From Neurospora tetraspora (lineage: Eukaryota; Ascomycota; Sordariomycetes; Sordariales; Sordariaceae): DNA of 64,000 nucleotides. Where the stretch lies: contig NW_026944388.1 of assembly GCF_033439725.1 (NCBI RefSeq), positions 868,001 through 932,000 on the forward strand, in the 5' to 3' direction. Below the pieces are notes generated by a model. It made no database searches, was not told where the DNA came from, and worked only from the letters and a program-made list of their open reading frames with translations. Every line of letters starts with the position of its first letter. Position 1 is the first letter of the stretch. Made by a program: the position numbers and the translations under genes. Shown here piece by piece: positions 24,514 to 36,429 of the stretch.

Positions 24514-25849
24514 CTACTTCCCTGTAAAAGAAGCTATAGAGCTTTAAAATCTATATATATATAAAATAATCGATTAAACCCCTCAATCCCCGTCTTTAAA
24601 CTCCTTTATCTGTAATTAAAATTATTACTTAAACTCTCCCGCCTATAACTCCCGCGCTTATAACTCCCGGATTCTCCCTATATCTTTAATTTTATCCGGT
24701 CTCTAATTATCATCTCCCTACCAATATATCTCTATTTCTAACTTATCTACCACATTCTTTATAGGGAGCCTCCTTCCCTAATATATCTCTAACAACTTAT
24801 TAAAAATCTATTTGAAAATATTGTTTATTTTTCTTATATCTTCCGTTAATAATTCTTCTATTAGTTAGCCAGGGTTCTCCTTTATTAATCAGTTAATTAA
24901 TGGATTAGGCGTAATATTCTCTACGAATAAATTAATTTACTCCTTTAAGTCCGCGATCCGTTTAGAGCACTTTAATACCGTAAGTACTGTAAGTATTAGG
25001 GCGGATTATAGTACTAGGGCCAGTAGCCGGGGTATTAGAATAATAGTAATAATAGGGCGGAGTATTAGGGTAATAGTAATTGCGGGGCAAAGTACCTCCA
25101 TCTATAGTAAGGATTGGATCTTTAATTATTTTTTAGTCTTTAGTAAAATTTATACCTCTAAATAGTTTCGGTAGAAGGTTATAATAGCTTCCCTTACGTT
25201 AATTATATTAATTAAAGGTTGTTTAATGAAATTATAAAAAATTTAAAATATTATATGATATTAGTATTAATTACCCCCCTTCTATTTATAAAATAAGAAT
25301 TTATCAAATTCCTACTTTACGACTTCTTTATAATTATCAGTCTATATTATTATCCTACCTTCTTTTACTCTTACATCCTTTTAAATAGTAGTTTAACTGG
25401 GTAATCCTTCTTTAAAGGGTTTAACTATCAATATATAAAATATTAACGAATACTTTATATTTATAAATAATATTAGTTTAATATTATATAATTTTATTTA
25501 TTCGATTATAAAGGGACCTTCCTAATGAGGGTATAATTTCTCGTAGGGGCGGCCGTTAGCAAAATTAATTATATTTAATATAACTAGGTCCTTAGCCCAA
25601 TATTTAAATATATTTAATTATTTCTCGTTAATATTAGATTTATAATAGTCCTATACCTTCTTCGTTGAAGTCCGAACGTAGTTTTAAATAATTTCGAAAC
25701 TGGCTAATAATTTATTTACTTTTAAATATTCTTTCTATTACGCTAAAACGAGTTATAATAGGATAACCGAAAATAGTTCGATACTTATCCGTAGGTAAAA
25801 ACTATAGTTAGTAAAGAATAAGGTTATTCCTATAGTTTCCGATATTATA

Positions 25850-26450
25850 TTATTGCCCGCAAACTCCGTTAGGGGAAATTAACAAGCCTAGTCCGTTTAT
25901 ACTTAATTTACGAATATCCGTAAATATTATTCTATTTTTACATTAATACGCTTTATCTAAGTATTTGTTTAAAGGTAGAAAGCGGAGTTTAATAGCTTTT
26001 TAATAATTAGTCTTTTATAAATCGTACCCTAGAATATTAATACAAATTGGGAACCTCTATTTATTACTATAGTATTAGGTAGGCTATAGAAGGTATATAT
26101 CCGTTCGATAAAACGGTCGGCGAATTCCTCTACTTTTATGATTTTAATAGTAATATAATATTATATTTTAATGAAGCAATCTATTATAATAGCGATATAT
26201 TTAAATTTATAGCCTAGGTAAAGATTTTCTAGGAGGGGTAGTACGTAATCAATAGAAATATTATTCTATAGTACAAAAACGGTTAATATTAATTTTAAAT
26301 AGCTAACTTTAGCTCGCCGTAACGCCTTTATCTTTAAATAGGCCAAATATCCCTTATAATAGGCTTTAACAGCCTCCACTATACTTAATTAATATTAATA
26401 CTCGTTTATCTACGCCCAAATCTTATTTCTACCCAAGTATCCCACTGTTA
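25850..26450 (-). pseudogene. Integrase remnant of element A
   Basis: In minus-strand translation the core reads IVINRGSQFV (26070-26041), which corresponds to the family's D-R-G-x-x-F motif with the catalytic Asp turned to Asn by a G-to-A change. NSAFYL follows, the mutated form of the STAFHPQTDG block, and then the EFAYN-like EFAGNN. Stops interrupt it throughout. Confidence 0.75.
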
Positions 26451-27449
26451 GCAATAAATAAGCGCGGTAAATTAATTATAAATAAATAGTAGTATCGTTT
26501 AAATCAATAAATATTCTCCCTTTATAATAAGCTTTACCCTCCGTTATAAAATATTCTACGAAAGCTATTTTTAACTTCTTTTTAAAGTATAAGCGCTATT
26601 TTAATCGGTTAGGGTCCCGTAAGTAGGTTACCGCCTCTTATATTAATATTAATTTAATATAATTATTTTTAATAAAGTTATCTATAAATAGTTTAAATCT
26701 TTTTAAAGTATTAAGTACTAATAGGAATACTTCCTCGTCAATATTTAAAGTATCGGTAGCTATCCCGGATAGGTTTTTTAAATAGCCCTCTTCGAAGTGG
26801 GCAAAATTAATAAAGTTACGGTTCCTAATTACCAAATAGTAATCCTCTATATCCAATAGGACGTCCTCTAATTTCCGATTTAGGGTATTAGGGCGGAGGT
26901 TTTTAAAGCCCAGTATATAGCGGATTAGGAAATTAAAATACGATAGGAATTAGGATTATCGTATATAGTAGGGTATTAATTACTTATTTGTTATAAATAT
27001 TTTTAAATTCTTATAGTCGGTTAGGATATTGAAAGGTTATTATATACTTTCGAATTCTAACTTCCATTCCTTTAACACTTTAATAATAATTAATAATTCC
27101 TTATTATAAATATTGTAATTATATTCTTAGGCAGTATATTTTAATAAAAAGTAGGCTATCAGATATAGGATTCTATTATTATTATATTATAAGAGGGTAC
27201 TTCTAAAAATTTAATTGGAAGCGTCCGTTTTAATTATTATCTTCTTAAACTAGTTATAAATATATAAAGTGGGCTCGCTATTAAATACCGTTTTTAAAGT
27301 TTTAAAAGCTTTTTATTAAATTAGGGTTTAATTCTATTCTATATTCCGCTTTGTAAACTTATATAAGGGGGCTATAATAAATGAAAATCTTTTACTAAAG
27401 CAGCCGTAGAAGTTAATAAAATTAAAGAATTTTTATTAAAAAATTTTAA

Positions 27450-28015
27450 AGGTAAAAGGCTATTATTTTACGATAACTTTAACCTTTTCCGGGTCTATTT
27501 CGATACTTTTTAATATAATAATTAATTTAAAGTATTTAACCTTCTTAGTATAGAATTCGTATTCATTGATATTTATTTATAGACCGGCTTTAATTGACTA
27601 ATTTAAAATATTATTAATATATTCGTTATAATTTAGTTCGTTATTTAAAAAGATAAGAATATTATCGAAGTACGCTATTATATAAATATTGAAAACGTTA
27701 TATAATCTATCGTTTATATAGTTCTAAAAAGTACTAAGCGCGTTTTAAAGCCCGAACGGGTATATTAGGGATTTGAATAGCCCGAAATATATCATAAACG
27801 CTGGTAATTATTCGTACCCTTTTATAATACAAATATAATTGAAAGCGGTAATAAAATTGAATTTAGTAAAGATTTTTATTTTATAAATAGCGTTTAGATT
27901 CTTTTTAATTCGTAAGAGGGAGTATTTATTTTTAAAGGTAACGTTATTAATCCTTCGATAATCGATATAAATACATATTCCTCCGCCTAATTTCTTTATA
28001 AAGAGGATAGGGGAA
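27450..28015 (-). pseudogene. Reverse transcriptase remnant of element A
   Basis: Minus-strand translation shows KKLGGG followed by DYRRINNVT (about 28010-27945), the entry motif of gypsy reverse transcriptases. The active-site box reads AYFDNILIF at 27675-27649, where YxDD has become YFDN; the second catalytic Asp is lost. Stops break the frame. Confidence 0.8.
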
Positions 28016-29842
28016 GTGGCCTCTAATTGAGAAGGTCGAATAAAGTTACTCTTAAAGTTATTATTAATTTATTTTTTAATAATATTTAATTCGTTTGGAT
28101 TGAATAGGCGGGATTGAGAGTACGGCGGTTACTTTCCGGGCTTAAATTCGATTTTTAGGTTATAAGCGCGGTAAGGGGGTATAATTATAGCTTTGTTCAG
28201 CCTAAAAACGTTAATATATTTTTAATATTAATTAGAAAACCTTTATTTAATTTCCGCGTCGGCCTTAGGGGGTTTATTGGCCTTCTTATAGAATTTAGTA
28301 ATATGTTCTTCAATAATTTTAACAATTTTAATAGCCTCTTTATATTATTCGAAATTTTTATTTATATTACTATTTAAGGATATTATATTAACTACTTTAA
28401 TAGTACGAATAGCAATTTTAAAACTTTTGCCGGTATAAATATTAATTTATATGTAATAACGTTTATTTAATAGTTTTTTATATTTTACGCTTTTGTTAAT
28501 TATAATCTCTTTCGCTATTTTTTTATTAATAAATCTATTAGTAAGTTCGGCTTTCCTTCTATCCGTCCTATCTTTACCCTTCTATTCATAATATTTTTAT
28601 TATTTTTTACTTTTTAGGGTCCGGGATACCTCCTTTTCCCTCTTTAGCCTAGGCTTCCTCTTCTACTTTAACTTCTTTAATTATTTTTATAATTTTTATA
28701 TACGATATCCGGAAGGCCCGTAATTTATATATTTCGTATAGTTAATTGAAATTTATTATATCAAGATCTTTAATCTTTTTTAGGTCGATAAGGTTGTATG
28801 AGAAGTATATATACCGGATTAAAATATAATAATATATATTAAACTTCTATATTTTAGTTACCCGGTAATAAATTGCAAATTGAATAGCCGGTACGGGAGC
28901 GGGATCTAGAGTAGTAAAAGGTTTTAGGGCGGTCGTTAGGGTATTGAAGTACGCTCGGTATATTTTTAATTTTATTAAATATTATCTTATAATTTTCTTT
29001 ATTCGTTAGGCGGGTATAAAGTAGTTAATGGTTATAGGGTCGAAATCTTCGATAATAATTAGTTTAAGCTCGGGTTCGGGGTTACCTATCCCTACGGGCG
29101 GTATTGGTATTATTATTCGGTCGATAATTTCGTTATAATATTTATTATAGTCCTATACTTTGGATATTCGTTAAGGGGTAATTAGTAAATTTATTAATAA
29201 GTATCGGCTAATATATTTTTTTATAAAGGTAACCGAGCCTTCCGGTTATAAAACTACGGGGTTATAATACTTTAGTTAGAGTATATTGAGAATAATAGGG
29301 TAGTCGATTGTAAGATTATAGATTAATAGTAAAATTATTTCTATATAGTATCCGATTTTTAATTAGGTTGAGTAATATTTAGTAATTAATCCCTTCGGCG
29401 TTCTGTTAGCGAAATATAGCGCCTTTAGTTTAGGGAGTTTTAAAAGTAGTATAGTTAATTATATAGTAAAAGAGCAGTCAATGAAGGCGAGCATAGAGTA
29501 CTTACTATTAATTAGAGCGGTATATTTACTTTTAGTATTATACGGTCTATAAATAATATAAGTAAAAAGGAGGATGGAATTATTATTATAATTATTTAAA
29601 GTTAAGTTCTTTCATTGAATTATTTTTAAATTTACTAAATTTATATCCTCTTCTTCTATTATTATTATAGATAACGGCCTCTCTACGCAATTTGATAAAG
29701 AGGCGTTATATTTTCTATATTATATTCGGTAATAGGGATAATTGGGGTTAGAGCGGCTGTGGCGGCGGGAACGGCGGGAGCGGCCTCTCTAGCGCTTATA
29801 GCGTTAATACGGGCGGCGTTACTATAGCTAGCTTAGCCTATA

Positions 29843-29847
29843 GTAGG
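29843..29847. repeat. Target-site duplication of element B, left copy (GTAGG)
   Basis: GTAGG precedes the left LTR of element B and recurs directly after the right LTR at 36424-36428. It marks the insertion point of B inside the gag-pol region of A. Confidence 0.85.
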
Positions 29848-30049
29848 TGTCATGGGGCTAAGGCCCGGGCTATAGCGCTCTAGTTATTGACTAGAGCTAT
29901 TATAAGGCGCCGTGGCTAGATTTGTATAGCCCCTATTAAAACCTTGCATCTCCGGTAGAGCCGCCTTTTAAATAGAATTTTCCTTCTTTATAGAACCTTA
30001 ATTAAATTATACGATTAGTATTTATATTAATTGTACTATCCCCGTTATA
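29848..30049 (+). repeat. LTR of element B, left (5') copy
   Basis: A 202-base direct repeat of 36222-36423. It starts TGTCATGGGGCTAAGG and ends CCCGTTATA, consistent with TG...CA ends after RIP. The primer-binding site would begin at about 30050 but is too altered to assign to a tRNA. Confidence 0.88.
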
Positions 30050-30639
30050 TTAAATTCTATTATAATAAATTTAATAGAATAGGATAAGCAATTGCTATAG
30101 TAATAGTAATAGGGCTTGCTTACCTAAATAGCCGTAGTTAGAATTCCTGTAGAATTTTCCGCTGCTATAACTACTGTAACTATAGAATAAAAAAAAGCTA
30201 CGAAGAAAGAAGCCGTATGCTTCGTATAAGAGAAAGAAGATTTCGCTAGAATGCTATTTATTAATAATGTATTCGCCTAAATAGTAAAAATAGTGCTTAA
30301 TATATAATTTGCTATTTAAAATTAATAGATCCCCTTTAACGTTAATATAACTATTATAATAATTATTACTACCCTGAGTACTGTAATCGGTATTATATAA
30401 GAAGCCGCTCCTTACTGTAATTCTAAATGTAAAAATATATATTAGCCGAAGTAAGATAAAACCCCCTCTACGTTTAATATCTATATTATTCGATTACGTT
30501 TTATATATAAAGAAGAAAAGTCAGTGGGAATTATTACTAGTAATAAATTAAACTAATTAATACTATTAGACGCCCTCCTAGCCGATAAAATAATTAAGGT
30601 AAAAGCTTTTTAGTATTGTAATAGTATTAGCGGTACTTA

Positions 30640-31230
30640 TAAACCCGAGGATTTTTTTAATTACTTTGAATTAATTTTCGGTAATAAAAACGAAAAGAAA
30701 TTAGCTTTAACCCGTTCATGTACTATATAATAGAGAGAAAACTAATCCTTATTGGATTAGTTCTCTACGTTCGAAAAGAATTTTACGAAGATTAAAAGTA
30801 TCATTTAGGAAGATAATTCTAAATTAGCCTAATTAGAAATTTCTATATTTAATATTCTCTATAATTAATTAATTTCAATCTGTATACCCGAAACCTACGA
30901 CCTTTATATTAAATAATTAAAAAATATTACGTAGAAGTTTAAAATTAGTAAAACCTTCTATAATATTAGGGGTAATAGTAAAAAATATGATAATCGTCAT
31001 TAGAGCTCCCTTTTCCAGCGTAACTCTACTCCTACCTTTAAATATTTTAAAAATATAGATAGTAATATTATAATAGGCTATATTAAAATAAAGGGTAATT
31101 TTAATAATAAGGACGCTAAACGTATTAAATAGGTCTTTTAAGATGAAAGAAATAAGCGCTATACTTTAAGTTTCTATTTCCGTTATAAAATTAATAGGTA
31201 TCTAATTGGTAATTATATATATTAATCAGT
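30640..31230 (+). pseudogene. Gag remnant of element B with zinc-knuckle trace
   Basis: Translation shows FFNYFELIFGN and KKLALTRS, fragments of a retrotransposon capsid domain. At about 31170-31213 the segment YFRYKINRYLIGNY has the spacing of a CX2CX4HX4C zinc knuckle with Cys and His turned to Tyr by G-to-A changes. Confidence 0.65.
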
Positions 31231-32184
31231 ATAACGTCCCCTTATTAATATTAAATTTATTAAGATTAAATTTAAAGTAGAATTTATATTAAAAGATAAT
31301 AATAAGTATTCTTCCTTTGAAGAATCGGAAAAAAAGTAATTCCTTTATAAAGTCGAATAAAAGAGTATTCTAAAATATTAAGTAAAGAAGCGGGAATTGA
31401 GAGCTTCCCGGGACTTATAGAAATAAATATTATTTAAATACCTATCGCTATTAATAATAAAAATCGTTTCTATACTTTCGTCGATAAAGGTTGCTAATAT
31501 TATACCGCAATTAGTAAAAGTATTATTAAAAAGCTAAAAATTCATATTATATTTATATTTAAAAATAAGTACGAGGAGCCTTAGTAAAAATAGAAGGGGC
31601 GGAAATTAAGGGGATTATTTATTTTAGGGTAGATATTTATAGATATAAATCTATCGTCTATGTTTACGTGGTCCTTAAACTAGAGTTTCCTATTATTTTA
31701 GGGAAATTATAATTGACCGCTATAAAGGCCTACTCTATCCCTTAATAAATATAGATTCTAATACGGAGTAGCCGGTTATTAAATTCTACACTTAAGATAT
31801 TCCCTAAAGAGTTTCTCTCTAAAGGCTAAGGAGTTTAAAGAAATAATATATTATTTAGTAATTACGTTCGTAATTATAATAAATAGGATTAGGAAGGAGA
31901 ATAGCCAGTAAGCTGCGGAATTAACGATATTCGTAGTAAATTTATAAAATATTAAGAAGGCTTTTAAACTTAAAATCGATATAATAGATAAGGAATTACG
32001 AAAGATAATCTTTATAGAGATGTATGATTATTTATTTATTTGGAAGTAAGAGGAGGCCGATAAATTTAATCCTAATTATTTAAAAATCGGTTATGAAATT
32101 GTATTTGAGAAAGACGAAAATAGTAAAGAGCTACCTTTCTTTTATGGGTACTTTTATAATATATTACGAAAAGAATTCTTAATA

Positions 32185-32760
32185 TTGAAGAAAACCTTTA
32201 GAAATTATCTCAATAAGGGTTTTATTTATATCAATAATTTAATTACTATTGCGCTAATTTTCTTTATTGAGAAATTAGGAGGAGGTTTTCGGTCTTATTA
32301 CGATTATAGAGTTTTTAATACTATTATTAGAATAGACCAGTATTTATTACCCTTAATTAAAGAGACGTTTAAAGTTATTATTAAAGCGAAATAGTTTACT
32401 AAAATAAATATTATATAAGTATTCTATAAAATCTGTATAGCCGAAGGAGAGGAAGGGAAAACGGTATTTCGAATTCGATATAAATTATTTAAGTAGTTAG
32501 TTATACCTTTCGGATTATTAGAAGTACCGATAACGTTTTAATAGTATATTAATAATATTTTAGGGATTTATTTCGATAATTTTGCCTTAATATATATAAA
32601 TAATATACTAGTTTTTTCGTTAGGTTCTAAAGTAGATTATTTAATTAAGGTGCGCAAAGTCGTTGAACGTATAATTATCGCTAAGCTCCACTTAGACCTT
32701 AAGAAATATGAATTCGTGGTAAAGAGTATTAAATATTTAAGTTTTATTATTATTATAAAT
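32185..32760 (+). pseudogene. Reverse transcriptase remnant of element B
   Basis: The longest surviving frame (32185-32394) contains EKLGGGFRSYYDYRVFN and YLLPLIKETF, the N-terminal part of a gypsy reverse transcriptase. FTKINIIQVFYKI and VIPFGLLEVPITF follow after stops. The active-site box at 32593-32604 reads YINN instead of YxDD; both catalytic Asp codons have changed G to A. Confidence 0.85.
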
Positions 32761-33019
32761 ATTAGTATTTAGGCAGACTTAGAGAAGATTAGAGCGATTA
32801 TTAAGTAGAAAGTACCTACGTCTTAGAAAGGGGTATAAAATTTCTTTAAGTTTACTAATTATTACTAAATATTCGTTAAGAATTTCTCCTCGGTTGTAGG
32901 ACTGTTAATAGCCTTTATAAGTAAAGGGGTCCCTTTTAAATAGATTAAACAGTACGATGTAGCTTTTAAGAAATTAAAGGAATTATTTATTAAGGTCCCT
33001 ATTTTTATTTAGTGGGATC

Positions 33020-33300
33020 CCGATTTATTTACTTTTTTAGAGGTAGATTACAACGGGTATAGTTTCGGTAGTATTTTTACCTAAGAGAAGGATAGGTAGA
33101 AGATAGTAGTTACTTATTACTCCTAGAAATTTACCTTTACTGAATATAATTACCCTATTTATAATAAGGAGATATTTGCAATTATTAAATATATAGAAAA
33201 GTAGTCTATAGAATTTAAAAATTGTAAAAAATTTATTATTATTATTAATTATTATAGTTTTAAATATTTTATAAAGAGGTAGAAGCTTTCTAAATGATAG
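33020..33300 (+). pseudogene. RNase H remnant of element B
   Basis: Translation gives FLEVDYNGYSFGSIF, then KFTFTEYNYPIYNKE, the conserved core of the gypsy RNase H between the reverse transcriptase and the integrase. Trp and Gln codons have become stops. Confidence 0.75.
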
Positions 33301-33809
33301 GTACGATAGGCTGAATTTTTCTTATAATTCAATTTCGAAATCCTCTACCGCCCGGGGAAGTTTGTTATAGTTCCTAATATTCTATTCAGTCGGGATTAGG
33401 ACTATTTTAATAAAGAGGATATAGAAGTTAAAGAAATATAATTAATTCTTTAATCCGCTCTTAAAAATTATATTTGTATAATCGTTTCCTTTATTATAGT
33501 AGAGGAGGGCGTAGAAGTATTTAAAAATCCGGATTTATAATAATTCTTCGAAAAGGTCTTTTAAGAAAACGAAATCTATTAAATTATCCACTAAGCCGTT
33601 ATTAATAAAAATAAGACCCTTTTAACTTTTACGTAGGGCTTAAAAGTTTAATTCGGCGAATATACTATTGACGGACTTAATAAGTTGTACTATAGAGGTT
33701 ATGTTTAGATTTTAGGAATTTCCGCTATTACCGAGGCTATAACCTTATATATATCTTTAGAAGACGCTAAAAGGAACGTTCTCCATACCCGTATTATTTA
33801 AGAAATATA

Positions 33810-34490
33810 TAATTCGAAGGCTCTTAGGCATCCCGGAAGAGAAGGTACTATTTATATTATAAATAGAGATTTTTATTAGCCGTTGATAGGTATTTATATC
33901 CGTTAATTCTTGGCTAATTATAATATTTGTAATAAGGTAAAATATTAGAGAAATTAGAAAAAAGGTTTATTAAAACTTCTTTCTATTTTAAATTAGTTTT
34001 TTAAAAAATATTTAAATAGATTTTATTATTGATTTCCCTTCTATAGGAGGTTGCGTTAACCTCCTTGTTATTAAAGATAAGCTTAGTAAATTAGTAATTC
34101 TAGAGCTAATACCTTCTATAAAAGTAGAAGTAATAACGGAAGTTTTCCTTAAGTACTTTGTATAATATTATAGGTAGCTATAATTTATTATTAGTAATAG
34201 GGGTATTAATTAGACTAGCCGATTTTGGAAGTATTTTTACAATTTATTAAATATTTATTAATTTTTAAATACCGCTTTTTACCCCTAAACCGATAGTAGC
34301 CCCGAAAGAAGAAATTAGGAAGTATAAACCTTTTTAACAGTTTTCGTTAATTACGCCTAAAACGATTAGGATCGTTGGTGCCTAATAATATAATTAGCGA
34401 TTAATAGCCGAATTAATATTTTTATTAGTATATTTCTATTTTTTACTACTTACGGCTATTATTCGTAGTCCCTAATAGCTTTAATAACTC
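33810..34490 (+). pseudogene. Integrase remnant of element B
   Basis: HPGREGTIYII near 33829 with FYWPL and CNK downstream is the zinc-binding part. At about 34260-34310 LNTAFYP, stop, TDSSPERRN is the mutated STAFHPQTDG block, followed by FVNYA. FFTTYGYYS at about 34440 is the conserved C-terminal signature. Confidence 0.82.
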
Positions 34491-34879
34491 CCTTAATAGA
34501 AATAAATTTTAAAACCCCGTAAATAAAAATTAAGGATTTCGTTGTAATATTATAATAAATTACGGATTTATATTAAATAATTATAGTAATCTCCGTACAA
34601 AAATAGAAATATTTCGCTAACTATAAGAAATAATTAATTAAAATTTTTAAGGTAGGGGATAAAGTTTAGCTAAATTTTAAGAATTTTATTATAGCCAGCT
34701 TTAAGAAGAAGTTCGATTGGGTCTACGCAGAATATATGTATTTAGAATTCTTAACCCTTTCGTAGTAGAATTCTCTGACTTCTCTATAAAAGTCTTTAAT
34801 AAATTTTATATAAATTTACTTAAGAAGGCTTATAAAAACCCTTTACTGGACTAAATTACTATCGATTCTGAATTATTAA

Positions 34880-35110
34880 TTATTATAATAAATAGGGAGA
34901 AGGAATATTTTATAAATAAAATTTTCTATTATACGACTAAGAAAGATCGTAGAATAAATTTAATTAATTAAGTTAATTAAGTATAATAGTTTTGGAAGCC
35001 ATTAAAGGAATTCGCTAATACAACGGCTTTAAACCGTTTCGAAGCGAAATATAGCCTAGCCGATATTAATAATAAACTAATCGAATATTTTAATATAGAA
35101 TATATAAAAT
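34880..35110 (+). pseudogene. Chromodomain-like C-terminus of element B polyprotein
   Basis: The translated end shows WKPLKEFANTTALNRFEAKY, where WKPL corresponds to the WEPL motif at the end of a chromodomain, followed by a short acidic tail and stop. Such domains direct integration to heterochromatin in chromoviruses (family knowledge). Confidence 0.6.
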
Positions 35111-36221
35111 AATAAAGACGGTAATAAAAGAAGAAAAAAGGAGGGTAGTAAATATGGATTTTAAATTTCTTTAATTCTTCTTCGGTATTTTACCCTTCCG
35201 GTTATTCTTAATTTCTATAGTTTCTAATTACTTTTCGAACGATTCGAAGCGGGCTATTAATTTTATTATAATAAGTTCCTTAGAAAGGAGGGCGGGGGTC
35301 GGGGGAATAGCTGGGGTAATAAGAATGGTAGGAATTAAAGAAGCGGTAGTAACGTTACCGGGGGCCGAAAGAAAGTAGCTATATTCCTATTTAAAAGTTT
35401 CCATTAGCCGAAATTTAATCTTATTAAAATAAATAAAATAGAAGAAATTTATAAAAAGATAGCGCTATCTTTATATAATTCCGCGGCGTAGCGTTAAATA
35501 ATTATAATTTTACGGATATATTCGAAGGCTTTCGTTTTTTCTTATTAAAGGTCGCCACTTCCTAGATTGCGACGAACTTTTAAATTAAGGACGAAACCTA
35601 ATTGTACTATTTACTGTTATTATAATAGGTTATATATACCTAATTTCCGAGCTTAATATAATATTCGCGTAGGATATTTAAATATAAAATATATAAGACT
35701 TCAGCAAAATTATAATCTATTTAAAGAATAAATAAGGTTAACAACAATTTTTTAAAATGGAAATAATAAGGAAGATTTATCAATAAGTATTTAAATTTAA
35801 TAAATTTAAACTTCTTAAGGGTAGCGATAGGGTTTTTAGTACGCTTATAATAGGCGGCGGCCTCCTAGGAAGGGGATTAGGAATTATATAATAATAGCGA
35901 GGACGGAGTTTCGCTTTTAAACGGCTAAAATAGGGACGGGGATAATTCGGACAAAATTAAGCGAAGTATTTATTTTAATTAAGAAGGGTAGGCAAAAAAT
36001 TAATTAGGGGATAATAATATTTATTTTAATAATTTGAGTGACGGTTAGGGAGAAAAGAAGGAAAAAAAGAGAGAGGGAAAAGAAGTCTGGGGGAGGGGTT
36101 TTTATATATAATTTTAGAGGTACGTATATACGTACGCTACTGCCTGCTACCTACTACCTTCGTCGGTCGAAATAGAAGGAGCGAACGCGTAGAGGGGTAG
36201 GAGGAGGGAGGAGGGGGGTAA

Positions 36222-36423
36222 TATTATAGGGCTAAGGCCCAGGCTATAGCGTTCTAATTATCGATTAGAGTTATTATGAGGCGCCGTAGCTATATTTGTA
36301 TAGCCCCTATTAAAACTTCGTATTTCCGGTAGAGCCGCCTCTCAAATAGAACTTTCCTTCTTTATAGAACTTTAATTAAGCTATACAACTAATATTTGTA
36401 TTAACCGCGCTATCCCCGTTATA
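36222..36423 (+). repeat. LTR of element B, right (3') copy
   Basis: The same length as the left copy (202 bases) with differences that are nearly all transitions, for example TATTATAGGG against TGTCATGGGG at the start. A purine tract (GGAGGAGGGAGGAGGGGGG) stands directly upstream, as expected of a polypurine primer. Confidence 0.88.
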
Positions 36424-36428
36424 GTAGG
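36424..36428. repeat. Target-site duplication of element B, right copy (GTAGG)
   Basis: Matches 29843-29847. Sequence to the right resumes element A. Confidence 0.85.
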
Positions 36429-36429
36429 T

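Larger units (their letters stand above)
29848..36423 (+). mobile_element. Ty3/gypsy LTR retrotransposon B, RIP-inactivated, nested in A
   Basis: A 6.58-kb element with two 202-bp LTRs and a GTAGG target duplication. Plus-strand order: gag (about 30640-31230), protease-like region (about 31460-31740), reverse transcriptase (about 32185-32760), RNase H (about 33020-33300), integrase (about 33810-34490), chromodomain-like end (about 34880-35110), a non-coding stretch, a purine-rich tract (about 36190-36219) and the 3' LTR. A C-terminal chromodomain marks chromoviruses, the commonest gypsy lineage in fungi. Stops and transitions disrupt all frames. It is the youngest layer of the nest because it interrupts A. 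Confidence 0.9.
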
